Positions 26,780 to 35,845 are shown, counted from the first letter of the stretch. The stretch is DNA of 64,000 bases from Kitasatospora sp. NBC_01266 (GCF_036242395.1 NZ_CP108458.1:6758001-6822000), one strand, 5' to 3'. Numbers and translations are program-made. Notes: generated from the letters alone by a model not told the origin.

Positions 26780-26843
26780 AGCGGTGTCAGTGAAAGGCGC
26801 TGTCAGTGGAGAGCGGTTTTATTGGAAAGCGGTGTCAGTGGCT
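26780..26843. repeat. Four 16-bp imperfect tandem repeats at the gluA-gluB junction
   Basis: Copies begin at 26780, 26796, 26812 and 26828, with the consensus AGCGGTGTCAGTGGAA. The last copy includes the stop codon of the ATPase gene. It may be a minisatellite or a differential-expression element between ATPase and binding protein. Confidence 0.6.
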
Positions 26844-27587
26844 GAGGATCTTGGAGAGGAAGTCGCGGGCCCGCTCGGTGCGCGGCGCCTCGAAGAACTC
26901 CTGCGGGGTGCCGGTCTCCAGGATTCGGCCCTGGTCCAGGAAGACGATCCGGTCGGCGGCCCGGCGGGCGAAGCCCATCTCATGGGTGACCACGAGCATG
27001 GTCATCCCCTCGGCGGCCAGCTCGACCATGACGTCGAGCACCTCTTTGATCATCTCCGGGTCGAGCGCCGAGGTCGGCTCGTCGAAGAGCAGCAGCCGCG
27101 GGCCCATGGCCAGCGCCCGGGCGATCGCCACCCGCTGCTGCTGGCCGCCGGAGAGCTGGGCCGGGTAGGCGTCGGCCTTGTCCGCCAGCCCGACCCGGGC
27201 GAGCAGCTCGCGGGCGCGCTCGGCGGCCTGCCCGCGCGGCACCCCGGCCACCCGGACCGGCGCGAGGGTGAGGTTGTCCAGCACGTTCAGGTGGCCGAAC
27301 AGGTTGAAGGACTGGAAGACCATGCCCACCTGGGCGCGCAGCCTGGCCAGTTCTCGCCCCTCGGCGGGCAGCGGGACGCCGTCGATGGTGATCGAGCCGG
27401 AATCGATCGTCTCCAGCCGGTTCACACAGCGGCAGAGCGTGGACTTCCCGGAGCCGGAGGCGCCGAGCAGCACCACGACCTCGCCGCTGTGCACCTCGAG
27501 GTCGATGTCGTGCAGCACCTGCTGGTCCCCGAAGGACTTGTTGACCTTGTCCAGGCGAACCAGCGCCGACCTGCTGGATTGGCTCAT
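26835..27587 (-). CDS. Amino-acid ABC transporter ATPase (GluA-like)
   Basis: The 250-residue polar-amino-acid ATPase has Walker A GASGSGKST, signature LSGGQQQRVA, Walker B LLLFDEPTSALD, and an H-loop in VTHEMGFAR. It is the first gene of the importer operon (ATPase, binding protein, permease, permease), the same order as gluABCD in Corynebacterium and Streptomyces. It is divergent from a LysR gene that could regulate it. Confidence 0.94.
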   Translation of the reverse strand: MSQSSRSALVRLDKVNKSFGDQQVLHDIDLEVHSGEVVVLLGASGSGKSTLCRCVNRLETIDSGSITIDGVPLPAEGRELARLRAQVGMVFQSFNLFGHLNVLDNLTLAPVRVAGVPRGQAAERARELLARVGLADKADAYPAQLSGGQQQRVAIARALAMGPRLLLFDEPTSALDPEMIKEVLDVMVELAAEGMTMLVVTHEMGFARRAADRIVFLDQGRILETGTPQEFFEAPRTERARDFLSKILSH

Positions 27588-27679
27588 CGCGGACCGTCAC
27601 CTCCCTGCCGCTCACTGTGGTTCGGACAGCATGGCGGCGGTGAAACTCATATGTCCAGTAGGGGTTTTAAGGAAGAGCA

Positions 27680-27694
27680 ATAAACATCCTTTAT
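27680..27694. promoter_or_regulatory. LysR-type operator between the transporter and its LysR gene
   Basis: ATAAA and TTTAT arms flank five bases at 27680-27694, containing a T-N11-A LysR box. It lies ten bases before the LysR ATG, so autorepression is likely. Confidence 0.55.
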
Positions 27695-27703
27695 CCTTGA
27701 TCA

Positions 27704-28645
27704 ATGTTCGATTTGCGCCAACTCCAGGTGCTCGCCGAAGTCGCCCGCACCGGGACCTACACGGCAGCCGCTGACGCCCTCGGCTACAGCCAGCCCGCGG
27801 TCAGCTACCAGATGCGGATGCTGGAGCGCACCGTCGGCGCGGCCCTGGTGACCAAGAGCGGGCGCGGCATCCGGCTCACCCAGGTCGGGCAGACCCTGGC
27901 CCGGCACGCCGAGACGGTGCTCGCCGCGCTGCGCACCGCGCAGGACGAGGTCGCCACCCTCACCTCCAGCGGCGGCGGCCAGGTCCGGCTGGCCGCGATG
28001 CAGAGCGGCTGTGTCGCGCTGGTCCCGGCGGCGCTGGGCGCGCTGCGGCGCAGCCACCCCGAGCTGGAGGTGGTCGTGACGCAGACCGAGTGCCCCGTCT
28101 CGCACCGCCTGGTGGCGGCCGGCGAGGTGGAACTGGCGATGATGTGCGACCTGGAACTCGACCAGACGGACGGCCAGAGCGTGCTGCCCGACCCGCGGCT
28201 GCTGCGCCTGCCGCTGCTCTCCGACCGCCGCTGCGTGCTGCTGCCCGCCGATCATCCCCTGGCCGCCGCACCGACCGTGGCGCTGGGCGAACTCGCGGGG
28301 GAGCGCTGGGTGCTGGAGAGCGGCCGGGAGCGCTTCCTGGCCGCCTGCCAGGCGGCCGGCTTCACCCCGAAGGTCGCCGCCACCTCCGACGACCAGTTGA
28401 CCATCCACTGCCTGGTGGCCAACCGGATCGGCGTGGCGATCATGAACGAGCTCGGCGTCGGCGCGCACAACGACCCGCGCGTGGTGGCCCGTCCGCTGCG
28501 CGACTGGCCGGCCCGCCGGATCTTCGCGCTGCTCTGGCCGGACATGGTCCGGGTCGCCCCGGTGGCGGCGCTGCTCGACTCACTGCGCGCCACGGCCGAG
28601 ACGTACCAGCGGCGGACGTCGGCCGGGCCGCGGGTCGGGGCCTGA
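27704..28645 (+). CDS. LysR-family transcriptional regulator
   Basis: The 313-residue protein has the LysR winged helix at residues 1-60 (LRQLQVLAEVARTGTYTAAADALGYSQPAVSYQ) and a co-inducer domain typical in length. It is divergent from the glutamate-type importer with a 116-base shared region and a T-N11-A operator. No clear Shine-Dalgarno sequence precedes the ATG. It probably controls the importer and itself, but the ligand is unknown. Confidence 0.92.
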   Translation: MFDLRQLQVLAEVARTGTYTAAADALGYSQPAVSYQMRMLERTVGAALVTKSGRGIRLTQVGQTLARHAETVLAALRTAQDEVATLTSSGGGQVRLAAMQSGCVALVPAALGALRRSHPELEVVVTQTECPVSHRLVAAGEVELAMMCDLELDQTDGQSVLPDPRLLRLPLLSDRRCVLLPADHPLAAAPTVALGELAGERWVLESGRERFLAACQAAGFTPKVAATSDDQLTIHCLVANRIGVAIMNELGVGAHNDPRVVARPLRDWPARRIFALLWPDMVRVAPVAALLDSLRATAETYQRRTSAGPRVGA

Positions 28646-28662
28646 GGCCGCGACCCGCGGCC
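28624..28662 (+). terminator. Terminator hairpin at the LysR gene end
   Basis: GGGCCGCGGGTCG (28624-28636) pairs with CGACCCGCGGCCC (28650-28662) over a 13-base loop that contains the LysR stop codon. Confidence 0.7.
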
Positions 28663-28757
28663 CGGGGGTGCGTTCGTCATGGCCCGGCGCCTGAGAGCGC
28701 GGGACCAGGCAGCCCTGTCTAGGGTGGAGGTATCCGACCTGGCCTGGTAAGGGACTG

Positions 28758-30113
28758 GTGGTGGGCAAGGTGATCGGCAATGTCCACCTGGAGTCGCAGT
28801 GGCGCAAGGAGGCGCTGCGCACCAACCTGTGGCTGGTCCCGACGCTGGAGGTGCTGCTCGCCGTCGGCCTCTTCTTCGCCACCTGGTCGCTCGACCGCGC
28901 CGCCTACCGCGGCGCGATCACTCTGCCGTCCTGGGTGATCAGCGGTACCGCCGACGCCGCCCGGCAGATCCTGGCCGCCATCGCGGCGGCGCTGATCACG
29001 GTCGTCGGTGTGGTCTTCTCGATCATGATCGTGACCCTGACGCTGGCCTCCACCCAGTTCGGGCCACGGATGCTGCGCACCTTCATCCGCGACCTCACCA
29101 CCCAGCTGACCCTGGGCACCTTCGTCGCCACCTTCGTCTTCGCGATGCTCGCGCTGATCTCCATCGGCCCCGCCTCGCACGGCGACTTCGTGCCGCACCT
29201 GACCATCACCGTCTGCATGGTGCTGGTCCTGCTGGATCTGGCGGTCCTGATCCACTTCATCCACCACATCGCGACCTCGATCCAACTGCCGCACGTGATC
29301 GCCTCGATCGCCGCCGAGCTCTCCGCGGCCATCGAGGCCGGCGCCGGGGAGCCGGAGTGGGAGGGCGGGGTCAAGCACGGCCCCCCGGTCGACCAGCTGA
29401 ACTCCCGCCTGGACGCCGAAGGGGCCACCGTCCCGGCCCCGGCCAGCGGTTACCTGCAGTTCGTCCGGCATCGCACGCTGGTGCGGATCGCCAGCGAACT
29501 CGACGCGGTGATCAGGCTGGACCACCGTCCGGGCCACTTCCTGGTGCAGGGGCACCAGCTGGCCACCGTCTGGCCGCCCGAGGCGGCCCCCGAGGTGGCC
29601 CGCAGCTTCGCCCGAGCGCACATCACGGGCCCCTCCCGCACCCTGGCGCAGGACATCGCCTTCGCCGTCGACCAGCTGGTGGAGATCGCGATCCGCGCCC
29701 TGTCCACCGCCGTCAACGACACGTTCACGGCGCTGACCTGCATCGACTGGCTCGGCGAGAGCCTGTGCCGGGTCGCCGCCGGCTGGGACCCCAATCCGGT
29801 GCACCGCGACGCCGAGGGCCGGATCCGGGTGCTGGCGGCCCCGGTGAGCTACGAGCGGCTGGTGCAGCGGGCCTTCGAGAAGATCCGCCAGGCGGCGCAC
29901 GGCATGCCCGCCGTGCTGATCCGCCAGCTCGACGCGCTCACCGAGATCATGGTGGAAGCCGTCAGCGAGGAGCAGTGCAAGGTGCTGCTCGACCAGGCCG
30001 AGATGATCGACCGGCTCGGTGCCGAGACGGTGCCCGAGCCGGCCGACCGCGAGGACGTGCACCGCCGCTACCTGGCCGTGCTAGCCGCGCACGCGAGCCG
30101 GGGAACGCCCTAA
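28758..30113 (+). CDS. DUF2254-family membrane protein
   Basis: The 451-residue protein has four hydrophobic segments in its first half (LEVLLAVGLFFATWSL, ILAAIAAALITVVGVVFSIM, TFVATFVFAMLALI, VCMVLVLLDLAVLIHFI). A soluble C-terminal half carries LASTQFGPRMLRTFIRD and RALSTAVNDTFTALTCIDWL. These blocks are typical of DUF2254, whose biochemical role is unknown. The GTG start has a second GTG directly after it; a purine-rich AAGGGA lies just upstream. It stands alone between the LysR and acetyltransferase genes. Confidence 0.88.
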   Translation: MVGKVIGNVHLESQWRKEALRTNLWLVPTLEVLLAVGLFFATWSLDRAAYRGAITLPSWVISGTADAARQILAAIAAALITVVGVVFSIMIVTLTLASTQFGPRMLRTFIRDLTTQLTLGTFVATFVFAMLALISIGPASHGDFVPHLTITVCMVLVLLDLAVLIHFIHHIATSIQLPHVIASIAAELSAAIEAGAGEPEWEGGVKHGPPVDQLNSRLDAEGATVPAPASGYLQFVRHRTLVRIASELDAVIRLDHRPGHFLVQGHQLATVWPPEAAPEVARSFARAHITGPSRTLAQDIAFAVDQLVEIAIRALSTAVNDTFTALTCIDWLGESLCRVAAGWDPNPVHRDAEGRIRVLAAPVSYERLVQRAFEKIRQAAHGMPAVLIRQLDALTEIMVEAVSEEQCKVLLDQAEMIDRLGAETVPEPADREDVHRRYLAVLAAHASRGTP

Positions 30114-30237
30114 CGGGTGGCTTTGGCGGGCGGCTTTGGCGGGTGGCTTCGGAAGTCCCTCGGGGGTTGACGCAGCAGGCCGGTGACCGGGGGAATCCAG
30201 TTGCGACCGGTACCAGGGCCGATGGGAAGATCGGCAG

Positions 30238-30792
30238 ATGAAGCAGACCACCATCAGGTCCGTACGGCAGGAAGACTGGATCAAGATCAAGGCGCTGCGG
30301 CTGGACGCGCTGCGGGATCCGATCGCGCATCTCGCCTTCCTCGACACCTACGAGCAGGCTGTCGCCCGGCCCGACGACTTCTGGCAGGGCCGTGCCGCCG
30401 GAGCCGCCGAGGGGAAGACCAGTCGGCAGTTCGTCGCGGAGGCCGCGGACGGACACTGGCTCGGCATGGCCACCGTGCTCGTCGAACGGCCCGGCGTCGA
30501 GACCTTCTTCGGCGACGTCCCCGAGGTGCCGCAGACGCACATCGTGGGCGTCTTCGTCCGACCTGAGGCGCGAGGCACCGGGCTCGCGGAGGAACTCTTC
30601 CAAGCCGCCCTGGGGTGGTCCTGGTCACTGACCGAGCCGCCGGTCGAACGCGTCCGGCTCTTCGTCCACCAGGACAACGCCCGAGCAGAAGCGATGTACG
30701 GCAAGGTCGGGTTCAAGCGCACCGGCCTCTCGGTCCCCATCGCCGGACAGCCCACGTGCAGGGACAACGAGCTCGCCCTCCTCCGCAGCTGA
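30238..30792 (+). CDS. GNAT-family N-acetyltransferase
   Basis: The 184-residue protein has the GNAT fold. Strand 4 lies at THIVGVFVRPEARGTGLAEELF, where the acetyl-CoA pyrophosphate loop RPEARGTGLA is visible. The C-terminal NARAEAMYGKVGFKRTG motif is typical. Substrate cannot be predicted. The ATG at 30238 follows GGGAAGATCGGCAG. Confidence 0.9.
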   Translation: MKQTTIRSVRQEDWIKIKALRLDALRDPIAHLAFLDTYEQAVARPDDFWQGRAAGAAEGKTSRQFVAEAADGHWLGMATVLVERPGVETFFGDVPEVPQTHIVGVFVRPEARGTGLAEELFQAALGWSWSLTEPPVERVRLFVHQDNARAEAMYGKVGFKRTGLSVPIAGQPTCRDNELALLRS

Positions 30793-30870
30793 CGGTGCTG
30801 GGGGGACGCCCGCCGGCAGGAGGCGCTGCGGTGCCCGAAGGACGTCCGAAGCCGACCAGTTGGCGCACGC

Positions 30871-31869
30871 TCAGCCGTCGACGGTCAGCAGCCGCACCGG
30901 ATTGGTCCGCAGCATGGCCGTCAACTGCGCTTCGCCGACGCCTCGTTCGGTGAGCATGCCGGTGAACACGGCGGGCAGGTAGCGGTATCCCCACTGCCCG
31001 TGGGTCGTGGGGTTCAGGTAGGACTGACTACCAGTCAGATCCTGTGAGAGCAGGATCTGTTCGGCGTATCCCTCGTCGACCAGCCGGGCCAGCCGGTCCG
31101 CGCGCGTCAGGTCCGCCTGGTGCAGCGCGCGCTTGCGGTACTCCCCGTCGGGTGGCGTCCGGGCCGGTGGTGGGGTGCGCAGGTCCCAGCACTGCTTGCC
31201 GACCGAGTCGAAGGCGATGTTCACCCCGGTGTCCAGCACCCGCCGGACGTAGTCGAGTTCGGGATGGTTGTCGAGGTGCCCGAGGACCACCCGGTCGCGC
31301 GGCACCCCCTCCTGGTCGAGGATCGCGAGCTGCTCCAGCGCCATGGTGCCGTGCGTGGTGTGGGTGTTGATGGCCAGCCCGGTTTGGTGGTGCGCCCGCG
31401 CGGCGGCCCGCAGCCCGGTCTCCTCGTGCGCGGTCACCTCGTCGAGCCCGGTCGGCTGCTCGCCGAGGATCCCGGCCCGCACGCCGGTGCCGCCGATCCC
31501 CCGCGTCGCGTCCGCCACGAATCTCCGGGTGAGTTCGGCGACCCCGGCCGCCCGCACCCACGCCGGGCTGAACTCGGCCCGATAGGTCGCCGTCCCCGCG
31601 ATGATGTGCAGCCCGCTGCGCCGCGCGACCTCCCGCAGCAGTTCCACGTTCGCCCCGTCCGCGTCCCGCCCGGCATCCCCGTACGGACTCAGGTCGACCA
31701 CCGTGTCCACCCCGTACGCCGCCAGCCCGCGCAGCGCCGCCACCGCCAGGTCCACGGGATCCTGGCCGAGCCCGGGGCCGGGTGCCAGGCAGAGCAGATG
31801 CTCATGGGAGAGCACCCGGCCGAGCCGGGCGGGCTCGACCGGGCCGAGGACGGTCTGGACGTGGGGCAC
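30871..31869 (-). CDS. Phosphotriesterase-family metal-dependent hydrolase
   Basis: The 332-residue protein has TIM-barrel amidohydrolase features. The HxH metal motif is SHEHLL, the GILGEQP strand has Glu at the position of the bridging ligand, and INTHTTHGTM and VLGHLDNH carry the other metal-site His residues. SQDLTG supplies the catalytic Asp. This matches the phosphotriesterase homology protein/lactonase-like group, whose natural substrates are mostly lactones or unknown esters. It lies beside a truncated MerR gene on the same strand. Confidence 0.9.
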   Translation of the reverse strand: MPHVQTVLGPVEPARLGRVLSHEHLLCLAPGPGLGQDPVDLAVAALRGLAAYGVDTVVDLSPYGDAGRDADGANVELLREVARRSGLHIIAGTATYRAEFSPAWVRAAGVAELTRRFVADATRGIGGTGVRAGILGEQPTGLDEVTAHEETGLRAAARAHHQTGLAINTHTTHGTMALEQLAILDQEGVPRDRVVLGHLDNHPELDYVRRVLDTGVNIAFDSVGKQCWDLRTPPPARTPPDGEYRKRALHQADLTRADRLARLVDEGYAEQILLSQDLTGSQSYLNPTTHGQWGYRYLPAVFTGMLTERGVGEAQLTAMLRTNPVRLLTVDG

Positions 31870-31879
31870 GGGGGACTCC

Positions 31880-32119
31880 TCAGCGGTGGGACGGCGGGAC
31901 GGCGCTGGGGACGATCCTGGTGCCCGGACATTTCGGCGCGGACCGAACGGTGGCCCACCGGCTGCCCGGACCGCGCCTCACCAGAAGCGGGGCTGCCCCG
32001 GGATCGACCACGGCGGGCGCCAGCAGCCCCACCCGGTCGTAGTGCCGCAACGCCTTCGCGGTCAGCCCGACGCGACGCGCCAGTTGACCGACCGTGATCA
32101 GCTCAGGTCCGTCCGCCAT
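31880..32119 (-). pseudogene. Truncated MerR-family regulator
   Basis: The first 40 residues are a good MerR helix-turn-helix (ITVGQLARRVGLTAKALRHYDRVGLLAPAVV). After VDP the sequence becomes low complexity and stops at residue 79. The second HTH wing (usually GYR-Y/W) and the coiled-coil dimer helix are missing. No continuation was found in the other frames. It is probably a remnant, although the protein could still be made. The region upstream keeps an imperfect dyad (AGGTTCCCG/CGGCAAGGT) that may be the old operator. Confidence 0.65.
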
Positions 32120-32240
32120 GAGGAGAACCTGGAACCTTGCCGCGCGGGAACCTCAAACGCGGCCTCGGATGTCCTGTCCCCGCAGGCCCTGCCCGCAGGC
32201 CCTGCCCGGCCCGCCACCGCGCCCGCCACTGCACCGACCA

Positions 32241-32275
32241 TTGCGGAGGGCGATCGTCCGCATAAACTGGTCGCC
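32241..32275 (+). promoter_or_regulatory. Likely leaderless promoter of the FUSC gene
   Basis: TTGCGG (32241-32246), a 16-base spacer and TAAACT (32263-32268) are followed after seven bases by the ATG at 32276. Transcription should start at the A of the start codon. No ribosome-binding site is visible. Confidence 0.6.
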
Positions 32276-34552
32276 ATGCCCTGGATCGACGCCCTGCGCG
32301 ACACCGCGCGTACCGGGCTGCACCTGGACCGGACCCTGACCAACCCCAAGCGGGCCGCGCGCGGCGCGCTCGCGGTGGCGCTGGTGCTCTTCCCGACCCT
32401 CGCGCTCGGCGGCCCACGGCTGGCCACCTCGGCGGCGATGGGCGCCTTCATCGCCGGGACCGCCACCTTCCAACGCAGCTTCCGGCCCCGGCCCTCGCTC
32501 GCCGTGGCGGCCGGGATCGGACTGGGCGTCAGCACCTTCACCGGCTACCTGTCCGTCTCGGTGCCGGGCCTCTTCCCGGTGGTGCTGGCCGCCTGGGCAC
32601 TGCTCGCGGGCCTCGCCTGGTCGGTGGGACCCACCGGCGGCGTGGTCGCGGCCACCACGGTCTCGGTGATGCTGGTGGTGGTCCAACTGCCGGTCAGCGT
32701 GGCGACCGCGGCCGAGCACGCGCTGGTCTGCGCGCTCGGCGGCGCGGTGCAGGCGCTGGTCATCACGCTCTGGCCGATCGACAGTTGGCGGGCCCAGCGC
32801 GACGCGCTCGCCGACGCGTACGGCTCACTGGCCGACTACGCCCGCCAGTTGCGCGAGGACCCGACCACCCCTGTCGACCCGGCGGCGCTGATGACCGCCC
32901 GGCACGCCTCCGAGCTGACCCCCTGGCAGGACCGCCACCGCCCGCCCGAGCTGCGCGGCCTGCGCGGCCTGGCCGAGTCGATGCGTCCGGCGCTCACCGC
33001 GCTCGCCGACCCCCGGGGCGGCGCGCCGGAGAGCGGCGCCGAACACGACCGGGTCTGCGAACTGCTGGCCGCCGCCGCCCAGACGCTGGACGCGCTCGCC
33101 CTGGCGATCCGCACCGGCGAACCGCTCCACCTGCCGCGCGCGGCCACCGCGCTGGTCTCGCCCCCAGGCGAGCAGCCCGCGCCGCAGCCGGCCCCGCAGC
33201 CCGCGCTTCCGTCGCCGGCCCGCCCCCAGGCCCCGCCGCTGCCGGGCCCCGCGCGGGCCGCCGCCCGGCAGCTGACCACGCTGCTCGGCCGGGCCGTCGA
33301 CACCCTCGACCACGGCGCCCACGACGGCCACGACACCGTGGCCGCCCCGACCCACGGCAGCGGCGGCGCGCTGCTGCGCCCCTCGCTCTTCGGCATGGTG
33401 CCGCTGGTGCTGCGCGCCGTGCGCCGTCAGCTCAACCCCGGCTCGCCGGTGCTGCGCCACGCGGTGCGGCTGGCGACGGTGGTCACGGTGGCCCACCTGG
33501 TCGCCGACCTGGCCGGCCTGCCCCGCCCCTACTGGGCGCCGCTGACCGCCGCGATGGTGATCCGGCCCGACTTCGGCCAGACCTTCAGTCGCGGCGTCGC
33601 CCGGCTGGCCGGCACCGCCGTCGGCGTCGCGGTCAGCACGGCCGTCGTCGAACTGCTGCACCCGGGCCCCTGGTGGTCGGCCGCCCTCGCGGTGCTCTGC
33701 ATCGGCGGCGCCTACCTGACCAGCCGGACCGGCTACGCGCTGATGACCGCCTGCGTCTCCGCCTACGTGGTGCTGCTGCTCGGCCTGCAAGGCGGCCGCC
33801 CGCTCACCATCGCCGCCGACCGGATCGGCCTGACCCTGCTCGGCGGCGCGGTCGCCCTGGTCATCTTCGCGCTCTTCCCCAGCTGGGCCTCGGCCCGCCT
33901 CGCCGACCGGCTGGCCGGCTGGATCGACACCAACGGGCGCTACTGCGCCACGGTGCTGACCGTCTTCGGCGACCCGGCCGCGCACCCGCGCCAGGAGGTC
34001 CGCACCGCCCTGCTGGACGCCCGCGCCGCGCGCGCCGAACTCATCCAGGCGATCGAGCACGCCGCGGCCGAACCGGTCCGGGACGTGCTCTGCCACGCGC
34101 TGCCCGCCAAGCAACTCGACAAGGCTCGGGCGGCGGTCGGCCTGCTCGCCCGCACCGGCCTGCTGCTGGAGGCCCACCTCCCGCCGACCGACGCCCGGCC
34201 GGTGCCCGGCGCCGACCGGTTCGCCGCCGCCCTGGTGGACGCCACGGCGGTGGCCGCCACCGCCGTCCGCGCCGGCCACCCCGTCGACTTCACCCGCCTG
34301 CGCGCCGCCCAGCACGCCTGGGAACAGGAACTGCGCGAGGCGGCCACGGCGGACGCGTCCCCCGACCAGCTGGACCGCCTCGACCTGCTGAGCGCCGCCT
34401 CCCGCCTGCTCGCCCAGGCAGTCGGCGACCTGGAACGCGCCCTGCACCGCGGCAAGACCATCCCCAGACCGGCCGGCCCCGCCTCGCCCGCCGTCGAGGC
34501 GGTGAACGTCGAGGCGGTGAACGTCGAGGCGGTGAACGTTGAGGCGCGGTGA
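32276..34552 (+). CDS. FUSC-family (aromatic acid exporter-like) inner-membrane protein
   Basis: The 758-residue protein has two sets of hydrophobic helices. One lies at about residues 25-165 and one at about 385-540 (for example VAVSTAVVELLHPGPWWSAALAVLCIGGAYL). They are separated by a long hydrophilic region with a Pro-rich insert, giving the FUSC/YccS-like layout. AYWAP-like PYWAPLTAAMVIRPDFGQTFSRGVARLAGT is diagnostic. Such proteins are thought to export aromatic or other toxic carboxylates. The tail ends in three copies of VEAVN encoded by 15-base DNA repeats. The start at 32276 fits the leaderless promoter. Confidence 0.9.
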   Translation: MPWIDALRDTARTGLHLDRTLTNPKRAARGALAVALVLFPTLALGGPRLATSAAMGAFIAGTATFQRSFRPRPSLAVAAGIGLGVSTFTGYLSVSVPGLFPVVLAAWALLAGLAWSVGPTGGVVAATTVSVMLVVVQLPVSVATAAEHALVCALGGAVQALVITLWPIDSWRAQRDALADAYGSLADYARQLREDPTTPVDPAALMTARHASELTPWQDRHRPPELRGLRGLAESMRPALTALADPRGGAPESGAEHDRVCELLAAAAQTLDALALAIRTGEPLHLPRAATALVSPPGEQPAPQPAPQPALPSPARPQAPPLPGPARAAARQLTTLLGRAVDTLDHGAHDGHDTVAAPTHGSGGALLRPSLFGMVPLVLRAVRRQLNPGSPVLRHAVRLATVVTVAHLVADLAGLPRPYWAPLTAAMVIRPDFGQTFSRGVARLAGTAVGVAVSTAVVELLHPGPWWSAALAVLCIGGAYLTSRTGYALMTACVSAYVVLLLGLQGGRPLTIAADRIGLTLLGGAVALVIFALFPSWASARLADRLAGWIDTNGRYCATVLTVFGDPAAHPRQEVRTALLDARAARAELIQAIEHAAAEPVRDVLCHALPAKQLDKARAAVGLLARTGLLLEAHLPPTDARPVPGADRFAAALVDATAVAATAVRAGHPVDFTRLRAAQHAWEQELREAATADASPDQLDRLDLLSAASRLLAQAVGDLERALHRGKTIPRPAGPASPAVEAVNVEAVNVEAVNVEAR
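34493..34546 (+). repeat. 15-bp tandem repeats at the FUSC gene end
   Basis: GTCGAGGCGGTGAAC occurs at 34493, 34508 and 34523, followed by a partial copy. It encodes VEAVN repeats at the protein's C-terminus. Confidence 0.85.
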
Positions 34553-34597
34553 GCGCGCGGGCTGATTCGACCGCCCGTGGCGTTCCGGCAACCGCCG

Positions 34598-34632
34598 AGG
34601 CCCCCGCATCCCTGAACTGGATGCGGGGGCCT
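34598..34632. terminator. Strong bidirectional terminator
   Basis: AGGCCCCCGCATCC (34598-34611) pairs perfectly with GGATGCGGGGGCCT (34619-34632) over a seven-base loop. It sits between the convergent FUSC and Rpf/FG-GAP genes. Confidence 0.85.
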
Positions 34633-34642
34633 GGGTGTTGGG

Positions 34643-35439
34643 TTAGAAGTTGACCCAGAGGCCGTTGCCGGGGAGCATCTGGGTGCCTGCGCTGAGGTGG
34701 CCGTTGCCGTCGCCGGGGTAGAACTTGAGGTTGTTGTTGGCGTCGATGCCGGCGATGCCGAGTTTGCCGGTGCCGGTGAAGTCGCCGGCCATGATGGCGT
34801 GGAAGCCTGACCAGAGGCCGGTGGTGCCGAGCATGGGGCTGCCGCTGCTGAGGTGGCCGGTGCCGTCGCCGGGGTAGAACTGCATGTTGTTGTTGGCGTC
34901 GATGCCGGCGATGCCGAGGTGTCCGGTGCCGGTGAAGTCGCCTGCGGTGATGGCCTTGAAGTTGACCCAGGCGCCGTTGGTGCCGAGCATGGGGATGCCT
35001 GTGCCGAGGTGGCCGTTGCCGTCGCCGGGGTAGAACATGAGGTTGTTGTTGGCGTCGATGCCGGCGATGCCGATGTGTCCGGTGCCGGTGAAGTCGCCTG
35101 CGGTGATGGCCTTGAAGTTGACCCAGGCGCCGTTGGTGCCGGGCATCATGTTGGTGCCGCCGGTGAGGTGGCCGTTGCCGTCGCCGGTGTAGAGCATCAT
35201 GTTGTTGTTGGCGTCGATGCCGGCGATGTCGGTCTTGCCGTCGCTGTTGAAGTCGCCGGAGGCGATGGCTTTGAAGTTGGCCCACAGGCCGGTGGTGCCG
35301 AGCATGGGGGTGCCGGGGCCGCTGACGTCGCCGGCGCCGTCGCCGGGGTAGAACTGCATGTTGCTGTTGGCGTCGATGCCGACCACGTCGAGCTTGCCGT
35401 CGCCGTTGAAGTCACCGGCCGCCACCCGCGCCGGACGCG
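34643..35439. repeat. Long direct repeat, copy 1 (FG-GAP module)
   Basis: About 797 bases match 35937-36733 with only a handful of mismatches noted by eye. The match begins at the stop codon and ends within the linker, so it covers the entire C-terminal module of two different genes. Confidence 0.9.
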
Positions 35440-35845
35440 TCGGCGCCGGCGGGGTCGATGGCGGGCTCGACGGGTACGGGTTGGCGGTGTCGGCCGCGAG
35501 GTTGGCCGCGGGGCCACAGGTCGGCCAGGCGTTCTGACCCTGGGACGCCAGGATCTTCTCGGCCACCAGGATCTGCTGCTCCTCGGTTGCCTGGTTCGCC
35601 TCGGAGGCGTAGGCGGTGCCGCCGTACGCGGCCCAGGTGGAGCTGGATATCTGCAGGCCACCGTAGTAGCCGTTGCCGGTGTCGATGCTCCAGTTGCCGC
35701 TGCTCTCGCACTGGGCGACCTTCTCCCAGGTGGCGACCGAGGCGGCGTGCGCCGAGGGAGCGATGGTGCAGAGCAGCGCTCCGGAGAGCAGCACGGCGAA
35801 GGCCGCGGTCTTGTGAACGGGCTTGAGAGTGGCGGGCCGAGGCAC
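34643..35845 (-). CDS. Secreted Rpf-type transglycosylase with FG-GAP repeat domain
   Basis: The 400-residue protein starts with GTG after a GGAGG site. It has a signal peptide (to about residue 34) and a resuscitation-promoting-factor-type domain, ATWEKVAQCESSGNWSIDTG, with the probable catalytic Glu in CESSGNW. The domain continues to about residue 110. A Pro-rich linker follows. Then come five FG-GAP/VCBS-type repeats of about 50 residues with DFNGDGK- or DFTGTGK-type calcium loops and the recurring IAGIDANNN. The catalytic domain should cleave peptidoglycan glycan strands. The repeat domain probably folds as a beta-propeller or stalk that binds wall or substrate. Confidence 0.9.
   Translation of the reverse strand: MPRPATLKPVHKTAAFAVLLSGALLCTIAPSAHAASVATWEKVAQCESSGNWSIDTGNGYYGGLQISSSTWAAYGGTAYASEANQATEEQQILVAEKILASQGQNAWPTCGPAANLAADTANPYPSSPPSTPPAPTRPARVAAGDFNGDGKLDVVGIDANSNMQFYPGDGAGDVSGPGTPMLGTTGLWANFKAIASGDFNSDGKTDIAGIDANNNMMLYTGDGNGHLTGGTNMMPGTNGAWVNFKAITAGDFTGTGHIGIAGIDANNNLMFYPGDGNGHLGTGIPMLGTNGAWVNFKAITAGDFTGTGHLGIAGIDANNNMQFYPGDGTGHLSSGSPMLGTTGLWSGFHAIMAGDFTGTGKLGIAGIDANNNLKFYPGDGNGHLSAGTQMLPGNGLWVNF

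Noticed and set aside
31601..32275. N-terminal extension of the FUSC ORF
   Set aside because: The extension runs antisense through the hydrolase and MerR genes; the promoter and family start support 32276.
34598..34632. Mobile-element terminal repeat
   Set aside because: The inverted repeat is short-looped, between convergent genes and unaccompanied by a transposase, so it is a terminator.
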